DNA from: Agroathelia rolfsii
Lineage: Eukaryota; Basidiomycota; Agaricomycetes; Amylocorticiales; Amylocorticiaceae
NCBI GenBank assembly: GCA_018343915.1
Contig: JABRWF010000001.1
Coordinates: forward strand, 2,418,001-2,482,000
DNA length: 64,000 bases
Direction: 5' to 3'
The notes beneath the pieces are model-generated. The model had not been told where the DNA came from. It saw only the letters and a program-made list of their open reading frames with translations, and did no database searches. Within the stretch, counting starts at the first letter, position 1; each line of letters starts with the position of its first letter. The translations under genes and the position numbers were made by a program. Shown piece after piece: positions 21,944 through 34,793 of the stretch.

Positions 21944-22450
21944 CCGGTGACCAAAACTCTGAGTGCCGGCTGCAACCCCACCGGCCACTTCAAACTTGCG
22001 ATCTCTTCGTTGGATTTTTAAACCGAAGATCATATCAAAGGTGAGGTGATGCGGCATTGATGCAAGGCTGTCAGTATTAGTCAGTACAAGTGTGCTCAAC
22101 TGAGCCATAGGTATGAAACATCCAGAACTCAATGAGTAAGCTGGTATGGTACCAGGCTACATCATTTGGAGCTGTTGTGGCGACTCGGACTCGAACACCT
22201 CTCGTCGGGACAAATTAGGCGAGTGATAGTAGGTGTAAGCACAACTTGTAGCTTATAGTTAATTGATATTAATTGCTACTTCGGCTACATTCAGCTAAGC
22301 CGACTAGCTGTAGATGGGTGGACCCCCTTGGGCTACTCCGAGTTTGCTGATACCCGACTTCCATCAAGCGCTGGTCATTATGCTGAGAAAAGTATTTGTA
22401 ATCGTAAAAGATACATTAAAAGATCACGTGGAAAATGGATCCGACTTCAT

Positions 22451-23615
22451 TTAAAACAAACCATGCACCCACTCCAGCAGATCCTTGTTCAGCTGTTCAG
22501 CGTGAGATAGGACAACCCAGTGTGATGAGTCGTACTCCTTAACGGTCGTCGGCCCTTTGCATAGCTGGGCTGTCTGCCCCTTGCCTATAATCGGAGGGGC
22601 TGCATAATCCTGTAGGGTTGCGCCGTAAAACACAGGCTTTGTGATAACGTAGCGTTCCTGAGGGATCTCCTTGTCACCTGCAGACATGATACCCGACAAC
22701 ATAGCCTTGTAGTAGTTCAAGGCTGGAGTAATACCACCATTGCCAAAGCTCTTGTCGAAACGTTCGGAAAACTTCAGGAGATATGAGAGGACTGATCTCG
22801 AAAATGGAGTCTAGTTAAATCAGCTTACCTTCTGAGTGATATAATCCGGTTTTGGTCCTATTTCGTTCCTTGTGATGTACGCCTTTGCAGCACCGATAGG
22901 ACCCAAATCGGTCTTCCGGATACTGGGATCTTGAGGAAATACAAGACTCTTGAAACTTTCCCACTGCATTCGACGATAGTGAGTGGATGATACTTTAATC
23001 GACAGGCTTGTAAAAGTAGGCGTACGTTGCGTTCAATGAGAGCAGGCGCCTCATCTTCTCCATAGAATTGCCAGTGTCCGTAAGGGAAGTACCCAAGTAA
23101 ACCCGTCAATCTCGCATGCAAGGCATCGAAGTCCAATTGAGGACTCGGCGGGGTGTAGGACACAGCAAGGAAGCCAAAACCTATGAATCGTTCTGGGTAT
23201 AAGTTTGCGAGACGACTGGTAATTACGGAGCCCCTACCAAAGGATGATGTTTAGGAGATGTTAACCCTAAAATAGATATACCATACCAATCGTGGCCAAC
23301 CACGACCACCTTGTCCACTTTCTCCGCATCCAAGATATCGATGAGATCTTTTGTCAGGAGTTTGGTTTGGTATAGTTGGGCATCTAATGGCCTGTCTGTC
23401 CCGCCATAGCCCAGCATATCGGGCGCAATTACAGCATAGCCGTTCTCTTCAAAGAATGAGACTTCGGCCTCCCAATCAGTCGAAAGAGATGGGAAACCAT
23501 GAACAAAGAGGATGGTTGGTTTAGCAGCATCCGCTGATGAGCTGGAAGGTGTCACATAATAGTTGTAGGTGATGTTTCGAGAATTGACAAGCTTCTTGTA
23601 GTTGGCGAAATCCAT
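22451..23615 (-). CDS. Epoxide hydrolase (alpha/beta hydrolase), copy B
   Basis: Paralogue of copy A with the same exon plan. It retains HGFPSLSTDW, the nucleophile block GHDWGSVITSRL and the catalytic histidine block DSSHWVVLSHAEQLN. The lid reads LGYFPYGHWQFYGEDEA and differs from copy A, as does the YTPPSPQLDFDALH segment. The 5' coding 120 bp and the last two exons, including their intron, are nearly identical to copy A. The start is set at the ATG at 23613-23615 (MDFANYKKLVNSRN) to match copy A; an in-frame ATG 18 codons upstream lies beside the TATA element and is less likely. All catalytic positions I can identify are intact. Confidence 0.9.
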
Positions 23616-24200
23616 ATTAGACCAAGGTATTGGTGATGTTGTTATCAACTCCTCAGGCCCTCGAAACAACCTTTATATATCGATACCCAGAATCTTTGGT
23701 ACCGGCTGTAACCTCACCGGTTATTGATCTCCTCGCTGGATTTTAAGCCGATGGTATCAGATGTAGGGCGGTGAAGGTGATACTGCATTGATACGGGGCT
23801 ACCAATATCACCTGATAATACACATGCTTGCTCGCAGATAATAACTCAGTAGGTGTGATCACTTCAACAGTATAGTTTAACAATACGCCCCATTGGCAGG
23901 CATGTCTGTAAGAGAATTTCGCATAAATCAAGTGCAAAACTGGGCTGTTCCTGTGAAGCTCAGCTGGGCCGCAGGCTTGGTAAGCCCGAATGTCAGTCGG
24001 GCAACCCACCAAGCTGCATCAAGGGCCTGCATCAAACACTAAGTGGTCAAGATGAGCATCGGGCCGAAGTGATGTTTATCATGGGCCTCCAACATTACTC
24101 CTAGGGAAATCGCCTCTTAACTCAGACCCCTAGTCGTAACCTTTCAACACTCGCCCGGATGAAATATATTGAAGATCTAAAGAACAAAATCTAGCAGTAT
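23616..24200. other. Intergenic 0.6 kb
   Basis: Promoter of epoxide hydrolase B, then sequence up to the visible left edge of the LINE remnant. No coding signal seen. Confidence 0.5.
23670..23680 (-). promoter_or_regulatory. TATA box, epoxide hydrolase B
   Basis: The minus strand reads ATATATAAAGG about 55 bp upstream of the chosen start, matching the element before copy A. Confidence 0.55.
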
Positions 24201-25132
24201 ATGACAGACGAATCAACATTGCTTATCTTTACCGATGGTTCTCATTCCCCTATCATGGCCACAAGCAAGCAGGCCTATGCTGCCTTTCACAGAGGTTTGG
24301 AGATAAGCTCTGGGACCTCAGGCATGGGTAAATGTGCAGGCATCTATGACGCAGAAATGCTTGCTCTAGCTGGTGGTGCAAGAGCCATGGCAGCCTATGC
24401 CAATAAATATCCATTGCTCTCACATATCCCCTTCCTCGCTGACAATCAATCAGCAATTTCGACAATTACAGACACCTCAGCCCACTCAGCCCAAATCTAA
24501 TCTATCATTTTCTGTGAGAAAGTAGACGAGATCCTTGACAAACTACCCCGATGCAAAACTACAATTCAATGGATCCCAGGGCACCAGGGAATCCAGGGCA
24601 ATGACCGAGTTGATACACTTGCAAAAGAATCTGCAAGAGGATATGTCAACCCTATATTCCATGCATCCATATTATGGGCACATGAGAAAGCCAAAGCCAC
24701 TGCACTTGAAGATTAACGCTCTAAATGGGCTACCCTACCCTATAAAAACCTAGCTGCCATAGCTCTCCACTTACCACCATCCACTAAACTCGCCCCTTTC
24801 CACCGAGACTTTAGCAGCCAACGTGACTTTCACATCCGAATAATCTAGGCCACGGCTTTAGAGGTGACTACTATGCATGCTTTTTGCCCTCTGAGTCAGT
24901 ACTATGCCCACCTTTCAAACACATGATCACATTATTGCTGACTGCCCCCAACATCACCATATTGTTAAGGCCTCTAGTGGCCTCTCCCCCCCACTTATCC
25001 TTGGTACACACAATGGCCTTAGACCACTTGCAAAATTTGTGTCAGGCTCAAATGCCTTTGCAAAACTTGCCAGCTTACCCCCACAATAAAAATGCACTCA
25101 GTATTCTACCAAAATAGGAACTCTATCTTTAA

Positions 25133-25145
25133 CCCCCCCCCCCCC
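25133..25145. repeat. Homopolymer C tract (13 nt)
   Basis: Thirteen consecutive C within the 3' part of the LINE remnant. Confidence 0.9.
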
Positions 25146-25332
25146 AATTATATATCCTCCCCACTTTGTTACTTACCACAACACAATCAGCTGGTTTGTT
25201 AACCTTTCCAGTACATTTGTCACAATAACCCTCATGCCACTATACACCACACTTCCCTATCCTGCGTAAATTACACTACAGCCCTCGTTACACCGTAGTT
25301 TGTTTTTAGTACATGATGCGGTATATAAACGT

Positions 25333-25352
25333 AAAAAAAAAAAAAAAAAAAA
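25333..25352 (+). repeat. Poly(A) tail of the LINE remnant
   Basis: Twenty A residues immediately after tataaacgt at the end of the retroelement-like sequence. Confidence 0.85.
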
Positions 25353-25948
25353 TTCATCATGTGATACACATACCTCAGTCACATGCCTTATTCACACCCG
25401 ATGCAATTCAATGTCGTCATTGAAACCCGCCATGGTATACGTGTGCCGTAACGCCGTGCGCTCGCAGGCTGGGGAGTTTTCAACAGCCCGTTACAAATAA
25501 AAATTGAATATATATGATTGAACGTTAAACTGTAATTGATAATGAATTTCTTTTCTCAGAGAGAGCGTGTGTTCCAAATGTAGTGGTCTTAGGAGATCTG
25601 CAGCGCAACAGCTCTGAGACTTCGGACACAGCACCATGCAATACAACCGAATTAATAATAAATTTTTCTGACACCCACGTGCAAGGCATATTTTCAGGGA
25701 GGGAACATAGGACGGTCTTATTTCACTACCTTTTGAGACATGTTACGAAACGAAGTGCATCATAATGGTAGCTCCGTCGGCCTGCATCTGCGAAATATGC
25801 GTGGCCGAGGGGGAAGATGCATACGAGGAGTAGTCGGTTGAGAGAAATTGGCCGTGTGAGTTGTCATCATGTCCCTGTGGCAAATGCTCCCGTCACACTC
25901 CATAGCTAGCTCATTTCCGCTCTTATCCCTACCACAACCATCCCTGCC
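25353..25948. other. Intergenic 0.6 kb upstream of the zinc transporter
   Basis: Lies between the LINE poly(A) and the transporter start, so it includes that gene's promoter. No domain-bearing open frame. Confidence 0.5.
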
Positions 25949-27539
25949 ATGGGTTTCTCTAGAGCTGCACGGATAAAGACTCTACTAGCCATTGATGTAT
26001 TATTTTTCTTCATTGAACTCATAACAGGTCTCCCGATGCCCGAAAAATCAATCCATAGTACGGAATAACTGACAGATTTGACCATCCAGGTTATGCCGTT
26101 GGATCACTAGCGCTCGTTGCGGACAGTTTCCATATGCTCAAGTGGGTCGATGAGAGGACTCACGAGCCATGATTCTGCCGCTAATAAAACCTTTACTAGT
26201 GATGTGCTGAGCCTTGTCGTATCGTTGTATGCAATCAAAGTACGTTTTGCTCATACCTATTATTATCTCATAACTAAACTCAACAAAAATTCAGATGTCT
26301 ACAAACGCATCAGACAAAAATTACTCTTATGGTTGGCGACGTGCTGAGATCCTTTCTGCTCTCGTCAATGGCGTGTTCCTTCTTGCCCTGTGTTTCTCCA
26401 TTTTCATGGAGGCGATTGAGCGTTTCTTCAGCACTCCGGGTATGTCTTGGAGCTATGGGTAGCGAATTGCTTTTACTGAATGCTCTCACAGATATTTCGA
26501 ATCCACGCCTGGTGGTAATTGTAGGCTCATGGGGTCTCCTTTCCAATATTATTGGTTTGATCCTATTCCATGGTACATCATTTCAAACCCTTTGTCTTAC
26601 CAAGCCTATATTGAGAGCATGTATGATTAGAACATGGCCATGACCATAGCGCTGGACCGGCCATCGATCTTGTCTCCCGTGTTCAAAACACCGAGGAGGA
26701 AGTTCGTGAATGGAATTCGATTGATGCTCATGGAAACAGACGATTCTCGATCGACTCTCACAATCGCAATTCGCCCGAAAGTGACGATACCACGGCTTCT
26801 TCATCCACAGACGACCGCGATACAGATGAGCACACGCCTCTCATTGGTAACCAGCATCCATCCAAAAGCAAGGCTGCTGATGGGCACGGGCATAGCCACT
26901 CCAAGTCAGGGTCTATGAACATGCGCAGTCTTGTTCTTCACGTGCTTGGTGATGCACTGGGCAACGTCGGTGTGATTGCTACCGGCCTGGTTATTTGTAC
27001 GCACACCTCTTTTGTCCGCCATCTGGCTATACTCAGACGTGACATAGGGCTCACGAATTGGAAATTCAAGTACTATTTTGATCCTGTGATTTCTCTCGTC
27101 ATTACAGTCATTATTTTCTCGACTGCTCTGCCTCTTGGTAAGCTTGGTTCCCACTGCTTACAACCATGGTTGATAGACTCGGCTGCCTCTAGTTCGAAGT
27201 GCATCCTTTATTCTCCTCCAAGGAGTGCCACCCTCAGTATCACTTGACTCTGTGCGCAAGGCCATCCTCAATATACCAGGTGTCCTCTCTGTCCACGAGC
27301 TTCATGTATGGCAGCTCTCGGAAGCCGAGATCGTCGCATCTGTACATGTCACCATCTCGGATCAGCCCCATTTCATGCCCATTGCAAAGGAAATTTGCGA
27401 GACCTTGCATAAAGAAGGTATACATTCCACGACCATCCAACCGGAATATGATGAAAGATGTTCAGCTGGGTCCGATGAACATTTGTTGAAGGTGCGCTCC
27501 AGAGATCCCAAGATATCGTACATTGCTCATACTTCATAA
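25949..27539 (+). CDS. Cation diffusion facilitator, ZRC1/COT1-like zinc transporter
   Basis: A proton-coupled zinc/cobalt exporter expected in the vacuolar or ER membrane. The N-terminus MGFSRAARIKTLLAIDVLFF leads into TM1. The CDF signature GYAVGSLALVADSFHMLNDV in TM2 carries the HxxxD zinc site, and the second site is in VLHVLGDALGNVGVIA of TM5. YGWRRAEILSALVNGVFLL is the usual TM3 start. The cytosolic loop is His-rich (HGHGHSHSKS, and HGH near its start) and polar, ending in DEHTPLIG, a possible dileucine-type signal. The C-terminal domain reads LHVWQLSEAEIVASVHVTI. At least seven introns are present, including two very short first exons. The start is at 25949 and the stop TAA ends at 27539. 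Confidence 0.9.
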
Positions 27540-27835
27540 CGAGCAGACAACGGAAGATACGGATTGTCTAGTACATAGAAAGGCACAGACAGTTTAAAGT
27601 CACATTTTGCTGAAACTAATTTTTTTTGACCTTTGGCACCGATGGCCATTGTAGACACCATAAATTTCTTCTTTCGAATACGAAAGAGAAGTTCCCCACC
27701 TTCCCTTGATTATCTCTACAAATTTCTTGCACTATTTTATGTATCAATGTGCCAATTACCAGTAAACAATATATTTATTGGGATTCGGGCATATATAGTC
27801 GAGAGTATCAAATGCGACGATAGGCTCAGTTTCTC

Positions 27836-30800
27836 TCATGTATCAAGCCTAAAGAAAGGGAAATCCTTCACGAATGCTGGTAGCGCTCCTAGTCTCTGCA
27901 AGAGCATCTTGGCAGCAGGATTGTTCTTCGCATCTCGTTGTTTGAGGTCCACCGAGAGCCTCTTCGTCAGATCCATCGCTGATCCCATGGATGGTAGTGC
28001 ACCCGTGCGTTCGCGCAAGGACCATTCAATATGCAACGCAGCCGTGAGCGAAGACGCCACAGTCGCAACGAGAAGCTCCATACTGACCGGTCGCAGGTGC
28101 GTCTGCGCCGACGGATCGATTAGATGAGGGAGGATCTTTTGCATGAACAGGGGCAGCAACGGCGGTGTCGATTCCCATGCGTCAGCACGGGGTGGTGACA
28201 AGGCGAGGACGAAGACGGCGATACGTCTGCAAGCCTCAAATTCGGTCTCGCCGTGGAGTGCTATGTTATCGAGCTCTGTCCAGAACGAGCGCAAAAATGA
28301 GATTGGTGGACCACCGTGGGAGAGTAATCGATAGACGTCGAGCGAGGGGGGATGCCCGGCCACTGCTGCTCCAATGGCGTCTTGGACGGACTTGCGAATG
28401 TATTCGTTGGGCGGGCTGTGGAGGCCGGGATTATGATTGTTGGCTTCTTCTGGGGCTTGTTTAGAGGAAAGCGATAAGAGGACGGAAACCTCGGGGCGAA
28501 CTTCGGCTTTCGCGTGGACCATGCTGAAGGCTCGCTGAATATCGAAGGAGCATAACTGGACGATTGTGGGAGGACAGGAAGGCGAAACAAGAAGTGTGTT
28601 CAGAACTTGTAGATGGATCAGGCCGAAGGAGATCCTGCATAATTCATATTAGTTTATTTGAATGTTAGAAGAGGGCATAACTCACCCAATCAATCTGATC
28701 TCTCTCAAAAGAGCTTTCACCACGCCCAATAGCGTCCAGTTTAGTAATGGACCGAGGAAATATGAAATGCCGTTATTCATAACATCTGTATCCATCTTCT
28801 TCTCCCGACATTGTTTAATGACAAATGACAACAAGGTAGGACAGATTCGATGGAGGACCATTGGGCGTGTAGATCTAGCTCACCAGATGCTCAACTTTGT
28901 CATGATCAAAACGATGTGACATGACTGACCTTATGAGCGAGTCTTCTATCCCTTCACTACTACTGTCAAATAGCGCCTTTGACCAAGCCGCGAAGGCTGT
29001 TTTATATTCATCTTGAAGTGCGGTTATATGGAGAAGTTGGTCTGAGGCAAGTATGTTTTCGGTTACGAAAGCTTTTTCTGCTTTAGGAGTGATCTGAAAC
29101 AAAATTATGATGAAGCTAAGATATAGGTAGGGCTTGAATTACTTGACGTACCCTAAAGTAAGAGGTAGCCCATTGAACAAACAAGACAAGTTCCCCAAGA
29201 CGAGTTACTGCCGTTTGTGGATCACCTTCGCATGAAGTTAGAGACAACATCAAGGATGGGGCCGAAAAGGTTGTAGGCACGCACCTACAGTTTCGCAGTC
29301 ATACCGCCGTAGCAACAGGCTGGGATGAGAGAGCAATTCCGAAATTTTGATATGCAATGACACTATCTCCAGGATCATAGGATGGGTGTGCAGCATGCTG
29401 CAGATGTGACACATCGTGTCTAGATCAAGTTTATTGGCAACAACTTCGAGATGCTTGGATGTGCATTCATGTTAGCATCGAAAGATATTTGTAAAAAGAT
29501 AGGCACGCCAACGGACCTTTCCCAAAACTTGAGCAAACGTAGCGTGACATCCAGGGTCATGTAGTAGTTTTTGCAGGAGATTTGTGGTGTCTCCGTTATT
29601 GCTTTCAGTAAGCAGTTTGTTATGGAAGAATATCTACGGTATCCACGTGTCAATGTCCGTAACAAGAATGGATATTAAATACAACATACCTCAAGCGTAA
29701 CTCCTGATTCTTGCGCCTCCGTTTGCAGCTTTCCATGCGGATCTGAAGGCACATTCTTGTCGACTGCAGATGCAGATACTCGATCTATCATCCCAAGCGA
29801 CATAAACTGCAATAGTAGATCCGCGATGATAGAGCGTGAGCTAATAAAATCAAGTTAAAAGATGAGTGAAATAAAATCTTGATAAATCTTACCTGTTCGC
29901 CATTTGCATTGTGCTTTCACCTTGTACATGATCAGAAGTCCGATTACAAATTGCGATTAAGTCTGTATGCTGTGCAAGAAAGGATATAGCAGCTGGAAGA
30001 GCCTGGCGCTGTAAGGGAAGAGAGCGATTAATGAGATGAGATATAAAATGAAACGGAGCGGGATCACTCGCCCATTCCTGTTCGCCGGCAGTATCCAGGT
30101 GAAGCGCTTTCAAGAATAGAGAGAGTAAAGCAGGCAGCTGATATGCGACATCAATAGCCCGAGTCAGGCACATTATATGGAGTACTACAAACAATAGCTT
30201 ACTCTTCCAACGATGAAGGCTCTCCAAAGTAGGACCTTTGCCTTATCTGGTGCCGGCGAGTCAACCTGTTGAGCATAGCAGTTGAGCGCTGCTAGAAGCC
30301 ATTGACCGTAGAAAGCCATGGGTTTCCAAGTCGTAGATTTGTACAGTTGCACTATCAGCGCTACTGCCTCCTCGGTACTGCCGGCACCGAAGTTGTGTGC
30401 CCTGCCTATAAACTTGCTTCAGAGTAAGGTTAGAACGTCATATCCAGATAGATATAGAGGTTCACCATGCTTTGCAGGAGAAGACCACAGCTGATGTTGT
30501 CTTTGTCGGGAGTGGGTACGTTCGAGTCTCTTGTGCTTAATGGGGCCTGTATGAACTGCATCATCTGTGTCCTATGACTCAGGCTGTGAGCAGTCTTTGA
30601 GTCATTTCCAATGACAAAGCTCAGAGATAAAACAAAATTTTCTAGTGCACGACGGACTGGCTGAAGCAAGAAGATTGTAGGAGATTGGAGGAGCTCGTTA
30701 GCCGTTGAAAACACTGTGATGGACTGAGCGGATGACATCTGTCCCAGAGGAGCAGTGGAGAGAAGCATGGTCAATAGCTCCGATGCAGAATGCGGTAGTG

Positions 30801-31360
30801 CCATAGAGTTCTCGGATGAGCTAATGTCTCTGAAGAAAACCAGGCCATCGTTGATAACCTCAAGGACTTCTTTGGACGAGCCATTGGACGAAAGAAGAGA
30901 CTCTCCTGTTGTGTAGTGCACGTCCAGCGCTAGTTTATACAGGGAGTCTATAGTGCTGTTCTTTTTCAGATCTGGAGAGCGAATAGCTTGAAATAGGGTG
31001 GCCACGAAGGTAGGTAACGATAATAGTCGAGTATCCAATGCTTGTCTTAAATATGCAGTCAACGCTGGATCTCCGGGATGGTGTCGATAAAGTGCAAGGA
31101 CGGAATCTAGTTAAGTTATCGAGATCAGGTGGGGGCTACTAGAAATATATTGCTGTGTGCACTTGCTGCTGAGGGCAATCTGCGGGCTCTCTATTGTCGA
31201 GTTGGATGATCCTTGAGCAAGCTGGAGCTGGCATAATGCTGCCCACTAGAAAAGTCGACACTGAATGATATAGCTCGATTTCTCAAGAGTCAAGCCTGCG
31301 CACCTTCTGGGCAGAGATTCCACTATTAAAAGCATTGCGTGTTAAATCATACAAAGACAT
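27836..31360 (-). CDS. Mediator complex subunit 5 (Med5/Nut1)
   Basis: Med5 is a fungal Mediator tail subunit linking activators to RNA polymerase II. The start is the ATG at 31358-31360, encoding MSLYDLTRNAFNSGISAQK, the usual Med5 opening, followed after an intron by WAALCQLQLAQG. A long all-helical protein of roughly 950 residues follows, split by many introns. Recognisable blocks are AYLRQALDTRLLSLPTFV, a conserved Med5 stretch, and SASELLTMLLSTAPLGQMSS. The C-terminal exon runs from about 28622 to the TGA at 27836-27838 and ends DFPFFRLDT. No enzymatic motif is expected. Identification rests on remembered family patterns rather than a search. Confidence 0.78.
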
Positions 31361-31668
31361 AGACTATGTTGTGGCAACTGGCAAGCCACGACGTGTGAAG
31401 GTGGGCGTCAACTTGCGATTGCTGCTCGCAGACACCAACTAGTTGATTCGCCGTCAGTTGGTCAATAAAGCAACACATCATTATAACATATGTCGCGTGT
31501 TTTGTTCAAATTCTACTGCATAAGTGTAAACCGCATCGAACCACATAGCTTATGCCCTTATCATAATAACAACACGATTATACTAGTACAAGTAATCTCC
31601 AGGTTAGCCATGATAGTACATGTATGTATATCAGTAGAGTATAATACATTGCAGAAAAAATCGTCCAG
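31361..31668. other. Spacer Med5 / golgin
   Basis: 308 bp holding the Med5 upstream region and the golgin 3' end. Nothing else seen. Confidence 0.5.
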
Positions 31669-34600
31669 CTACACTTTAGCTATTAACCTTCTGGTTTCTT
31701 GTGGGGTAAAGTGCAAGATGATAGAAAGAACCCTAACGAGATTCGGCTGAAAAGATTGACGATGAAAATGTATTTCAGACTCGACTAATAAACATGAACA
31801 GCTTCTTACCCGCATCTCTTTATGCTCTAGGAATTGCAGGATAACGTTACGAAGATATTCCAAATTTACTTCCTCGTCATTTTTGTTGTTCGCTGGAGAT
31901 TGAGGACGAGGCGAGCCCGGACGCGAGGGAGGGTCGGATGTGACCGATGACATTGAGGTCCGTGATGGTGCCGTCGATGATCCGTTTTCTTGGCGCGTTG
32001 ACCAATAACCAACGCCTGGGTTGCGTTGACGTTCCAGTAGGGCAGCCGAGGACTGCACTTTTCTGAGTTCCTCACGTAGAGTCTAGAACAGAAGTTAGAT
32101 GCTACCACCTGCATGATGTATCACTATGGATTTGTACCTTGTTATTCGCCTTCAGCTGTGTCTCACGATTTTTCAGCTCTGAGATCTGCTGCTCCAGCGT
32201 CGTCAACTTGGATTGAGCCTGGAACACCTGCATCTTCGCGGCGTCCTGAAACGCAGTAAGACCTGGGTACAAGCACAAGATAAAATGAAGACACACCTCG
32301 ACTTCGGTAAAAGACTCTGTTCTCTGCTCTAAAGCAATAATGTGAGTTCTTTGCTCCCTCATTGTTGCCAGCAACTTCTCATTTTCGTGCATCAAAGTTA
32401 AGAGCTTCTCATTCTCAAAGCCCTTGGATTTATCAACTGAGGATAATGTCTTCTTGAGATTGTCCACTTCCTTCGACTTATCCGATAACTTGCGGCTCCA
32501 ATCTGCTTCAGCCTCGCTTCTCTCCTTCTCTGCGGTGTCAAACCTCTTTTGAAGATCGTTCAACCTCATTTCGTATTTGGCCTCTACGGCTGATAGCATG
32601 CTGTCGAGATCCAGGGTCGAGTCATTGACACCAGGGGACTTGTTGTCATAGAATCCTCGACGAGCATCTGAGAGCTCCTCAGTTAACAGAGCAATGCGAT
32701 CGTTGCATTCTCGCAGCTGGTACTGCAGCTCGTTATTCTGGCCCTGCAAGGAATCCATCTGCAATTGCGATGATTCAAGTTCGGCTTGGCGCAGTTGTAA
32801 TTGATCAAAGAGTTCGCTTTTCTCGTTCGACAAAGAGCGTACTGATTGCTCGAGCGCTGAGACTTGAGATTCTTTAGCAGCTAAATCTTTCGAGAAGGTA
32901 TTCTAGGAAGAAATCGGTTACATGCGCACCGAATCACGGGGGAGAAATAGCATACCTTCAGGTTGGCAGTGTCTGACTCTATTTGAGTTTTAAAAGCCAA
33001 TATCTCCTTCTCAGATCGATCCTTGAGTAGAGAGACCTCTTTGTCGAACTGCGTCCTTAAGCCGACGACAGCTTTCTCTTTCTCTACATGAGCACTTTCA
33101 ATCTCATGCTGCAGTCGTGTCCGCTCGGCCTTTTCCTTCTCTTGCTCCTCGCCGAGCTTCTCCTTGAAAGAAGCAATCTCCTTGGTAGCATCATCACGCT
33201 CCTTCTCCGTTTTCACCAACTTTTGCCTGACAGTCTTTAGTAAAGTAACAGCCTTGGCGCACTTTTCTTGCTCTTCCTTCGCCGTAGCTGTAGCCTTTTG
33301 AAGCTCCGTTTTCAGGCGTAGGATTTCGCCTTCTTTCTCGGCCGCCTTGCCTGTGTCCTTTGAGGCAGATTCCTCCGAAGCACGGAGAAGCGCTTCCAGT
33401 TCTTCAACTTGTTGATGAAGTTGCTGGATTCGTTGGGATTGAGAAGACGATTCCAGACGATGGGTATCCCGGAGTTCTTCGATGCGCTCTTCTTGTCCTG
33501 CAGGATTTACACGTTAAAACGACTGACGAAACTCGTGGAAAAAAAAAAACTGCCGCATACTTGATAATTTTCCTGTCAGACGACGAATTTCGTCTTGCGA
33601 CATCTACAATAAACCGTATTTCGGTTAATGCTAGGGTGAAGCGGGAGGGGAGGAAGATACAATATACCTCTGCTTTCATCGTCATATTATGTAGGAAATC
33701 ACGAAAATCTTTCCCATCGCGCATAGACTCGAATGGAAGCTCGAATTCGTGGATAATGGCATCGACTGCTTGTCTTTCAGCTTGTAAGCGCTTGAAGGAC
33801 GTGGACACCTCTAGAAATCGGGGTTAGTCAAACTTTTTCAAACTGAAAGATATAGAGAAATTACTGACCAACAAAGCGCCGCTCGACGAGCTTTAGCCTT
33901 TTTTGTAGACTTTCCACATCTGCATTTGCAGGGGTGGATAATTCGGGTGGGTCAGACGGTCCCAAAGAAGAGTAATCTTCAGAGTGTAGAGGAACTACAT
34001 CGCTTTCCGGGGAAACTGTGTCATTGTCCACGGAAGCGGTATCCTTGATTGGAGAGAAATCTCGAGGAGACGGTGCCTCTGGTTCTGGAGAAATGGAATC
34101 GACCTCGGGGCTCTCGGAAGTTGTTTCTTGTGCATCATCGTCATGCTCCTCGGGAGGTAAATGCTCCTGTGAGTCTGTGGTAAACTCTTCAACAGTCTCG
34201 GGTAGAAGGGACGGCATGGTAGCCGGCGACCGCGGTGTTGGAGACACAATCTCGGTGCTCGTTTGCAAGGATTCTGATAGTGGACTTGCGATATGTTGAT
34301 GAGAATCATTAGGAGACAATGGTTCTAATGGATCTGAAGGCCCTTCTGCCAGCATTGCAGTCGTTACCACTGGCGACTCTGGCAACGGGACCGATGCAGG
34401 AGAAGCCACACGATCCGGGACTGCACCTGGTGCAGGTGTAGAGTCTGGGGAGGGAGATGGCCCCTTGGACGCATCGGGTGTGGTCGAATTTGACGCTTCG
34501 CCGATGACGAACTTGGCACGAAGTCTCTCTTCGAGGTTCATCTTTCTGCCTTTCGCTGGTTCGACATTACGCAGGACAGAGGGGGATGGACTAGCACTAC

Positions 34601-34793
34601 GCGGTGGCCTGGATGATGACGACGGTCCCGGGCTGGCTGCTCTCTGAGATGCCATAACTTTCCGTAAATTGGGATCGCCATGAGCATGCCTGGCTGCATC
34701 GTCACCTTGCGGATTGTGAGGTGTAGGAGAGCCAGTACGTGGCGGTACTGGTGTTGCCAAGCTCTCTACAGCGTTGCGCAGTTGAGAGAACAT
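31669..34793 (-). CDS. GRIP-domain golgin (IMH1-like Golgi tether)
   Basis: A long coiled-coil protein of the trans-Golgi. The N-terminal third starts MFSQLRNAVESLATPVPP and is disordered, rich in Ser, Pro and Glu. The middle is continuous heptad coiled coil (KEKAERTRLQHEIESAHVEK, KKTLSSVDKSKGFENEKLL). The C-terminus is a GRIP domain: EEVNLEYLRNVILQFLEHKE followed by LVRVLSIILHFTPQETRRLI. GRIP domains bind Arl1-GTP through the conserved tyrosine, here EYL. Introns include one that splits HKEMR from PNLV near 31740-31811. A Ser/Pro linker precedes the GRIP domain. The stop is at 31669. Role: tethering endosome-derived vesicles, known for the family. Confidence 0.9.

Larger units (their letters stand above)
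21868..22450. other. Spacer between tandem epoxide hydrolases
   Basis: Promoter of copy A and 3' region of copy B. A tRNA T-loop-like stretch near 22180-22215 does not fold into a cloverleaf. No coding signal. Confidence 0.5.
24201..25352 (+). mobile_element. 5'-truncated, decayed LINE (non-LTR) fragment: RNase H domain and 3' end with poly(A)
   Basis: The reading frame from 24201 encodes a retroelement RNase H: IFTDGSHSPIMA, YDAEMLALAGGARA, LADNQSAISTITDT and IPGHQGIQGNDRVDTLAKES. The four acidic catalytic positions are still present. In-frame stops follow (TAA near 24498, TAA near 24714, TAG near 24846). The C-terminal HDHIIADCPQHHH and LRPLAKFVSGSNAFAKL blocks are in another frame, so the copy cannot encode an intact protein. 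A 20-nt poly(A) at 25333-25352 marks the 3' end, as in target-primed insertion. No reverse transcriptase is present upstream, and I found no clear target-site duplication. The left boundary is uncertain. Confidence 0.85.

Noticed and set aside
22180..22240. Possible tRNA (T-loop-like ttcgagtcc on the minus strand)
   Set aside because: T stem does not pair and no acceptor or anticodon arm could be found.
4818..23615. Secondary-metabolite gene cluster around FMO and epoxide hydrolase genes
   Set aside because: No polyketide synthase, peptide synthetase, terpene synthase or P450; intervening genes include housekeeping eIF3h.
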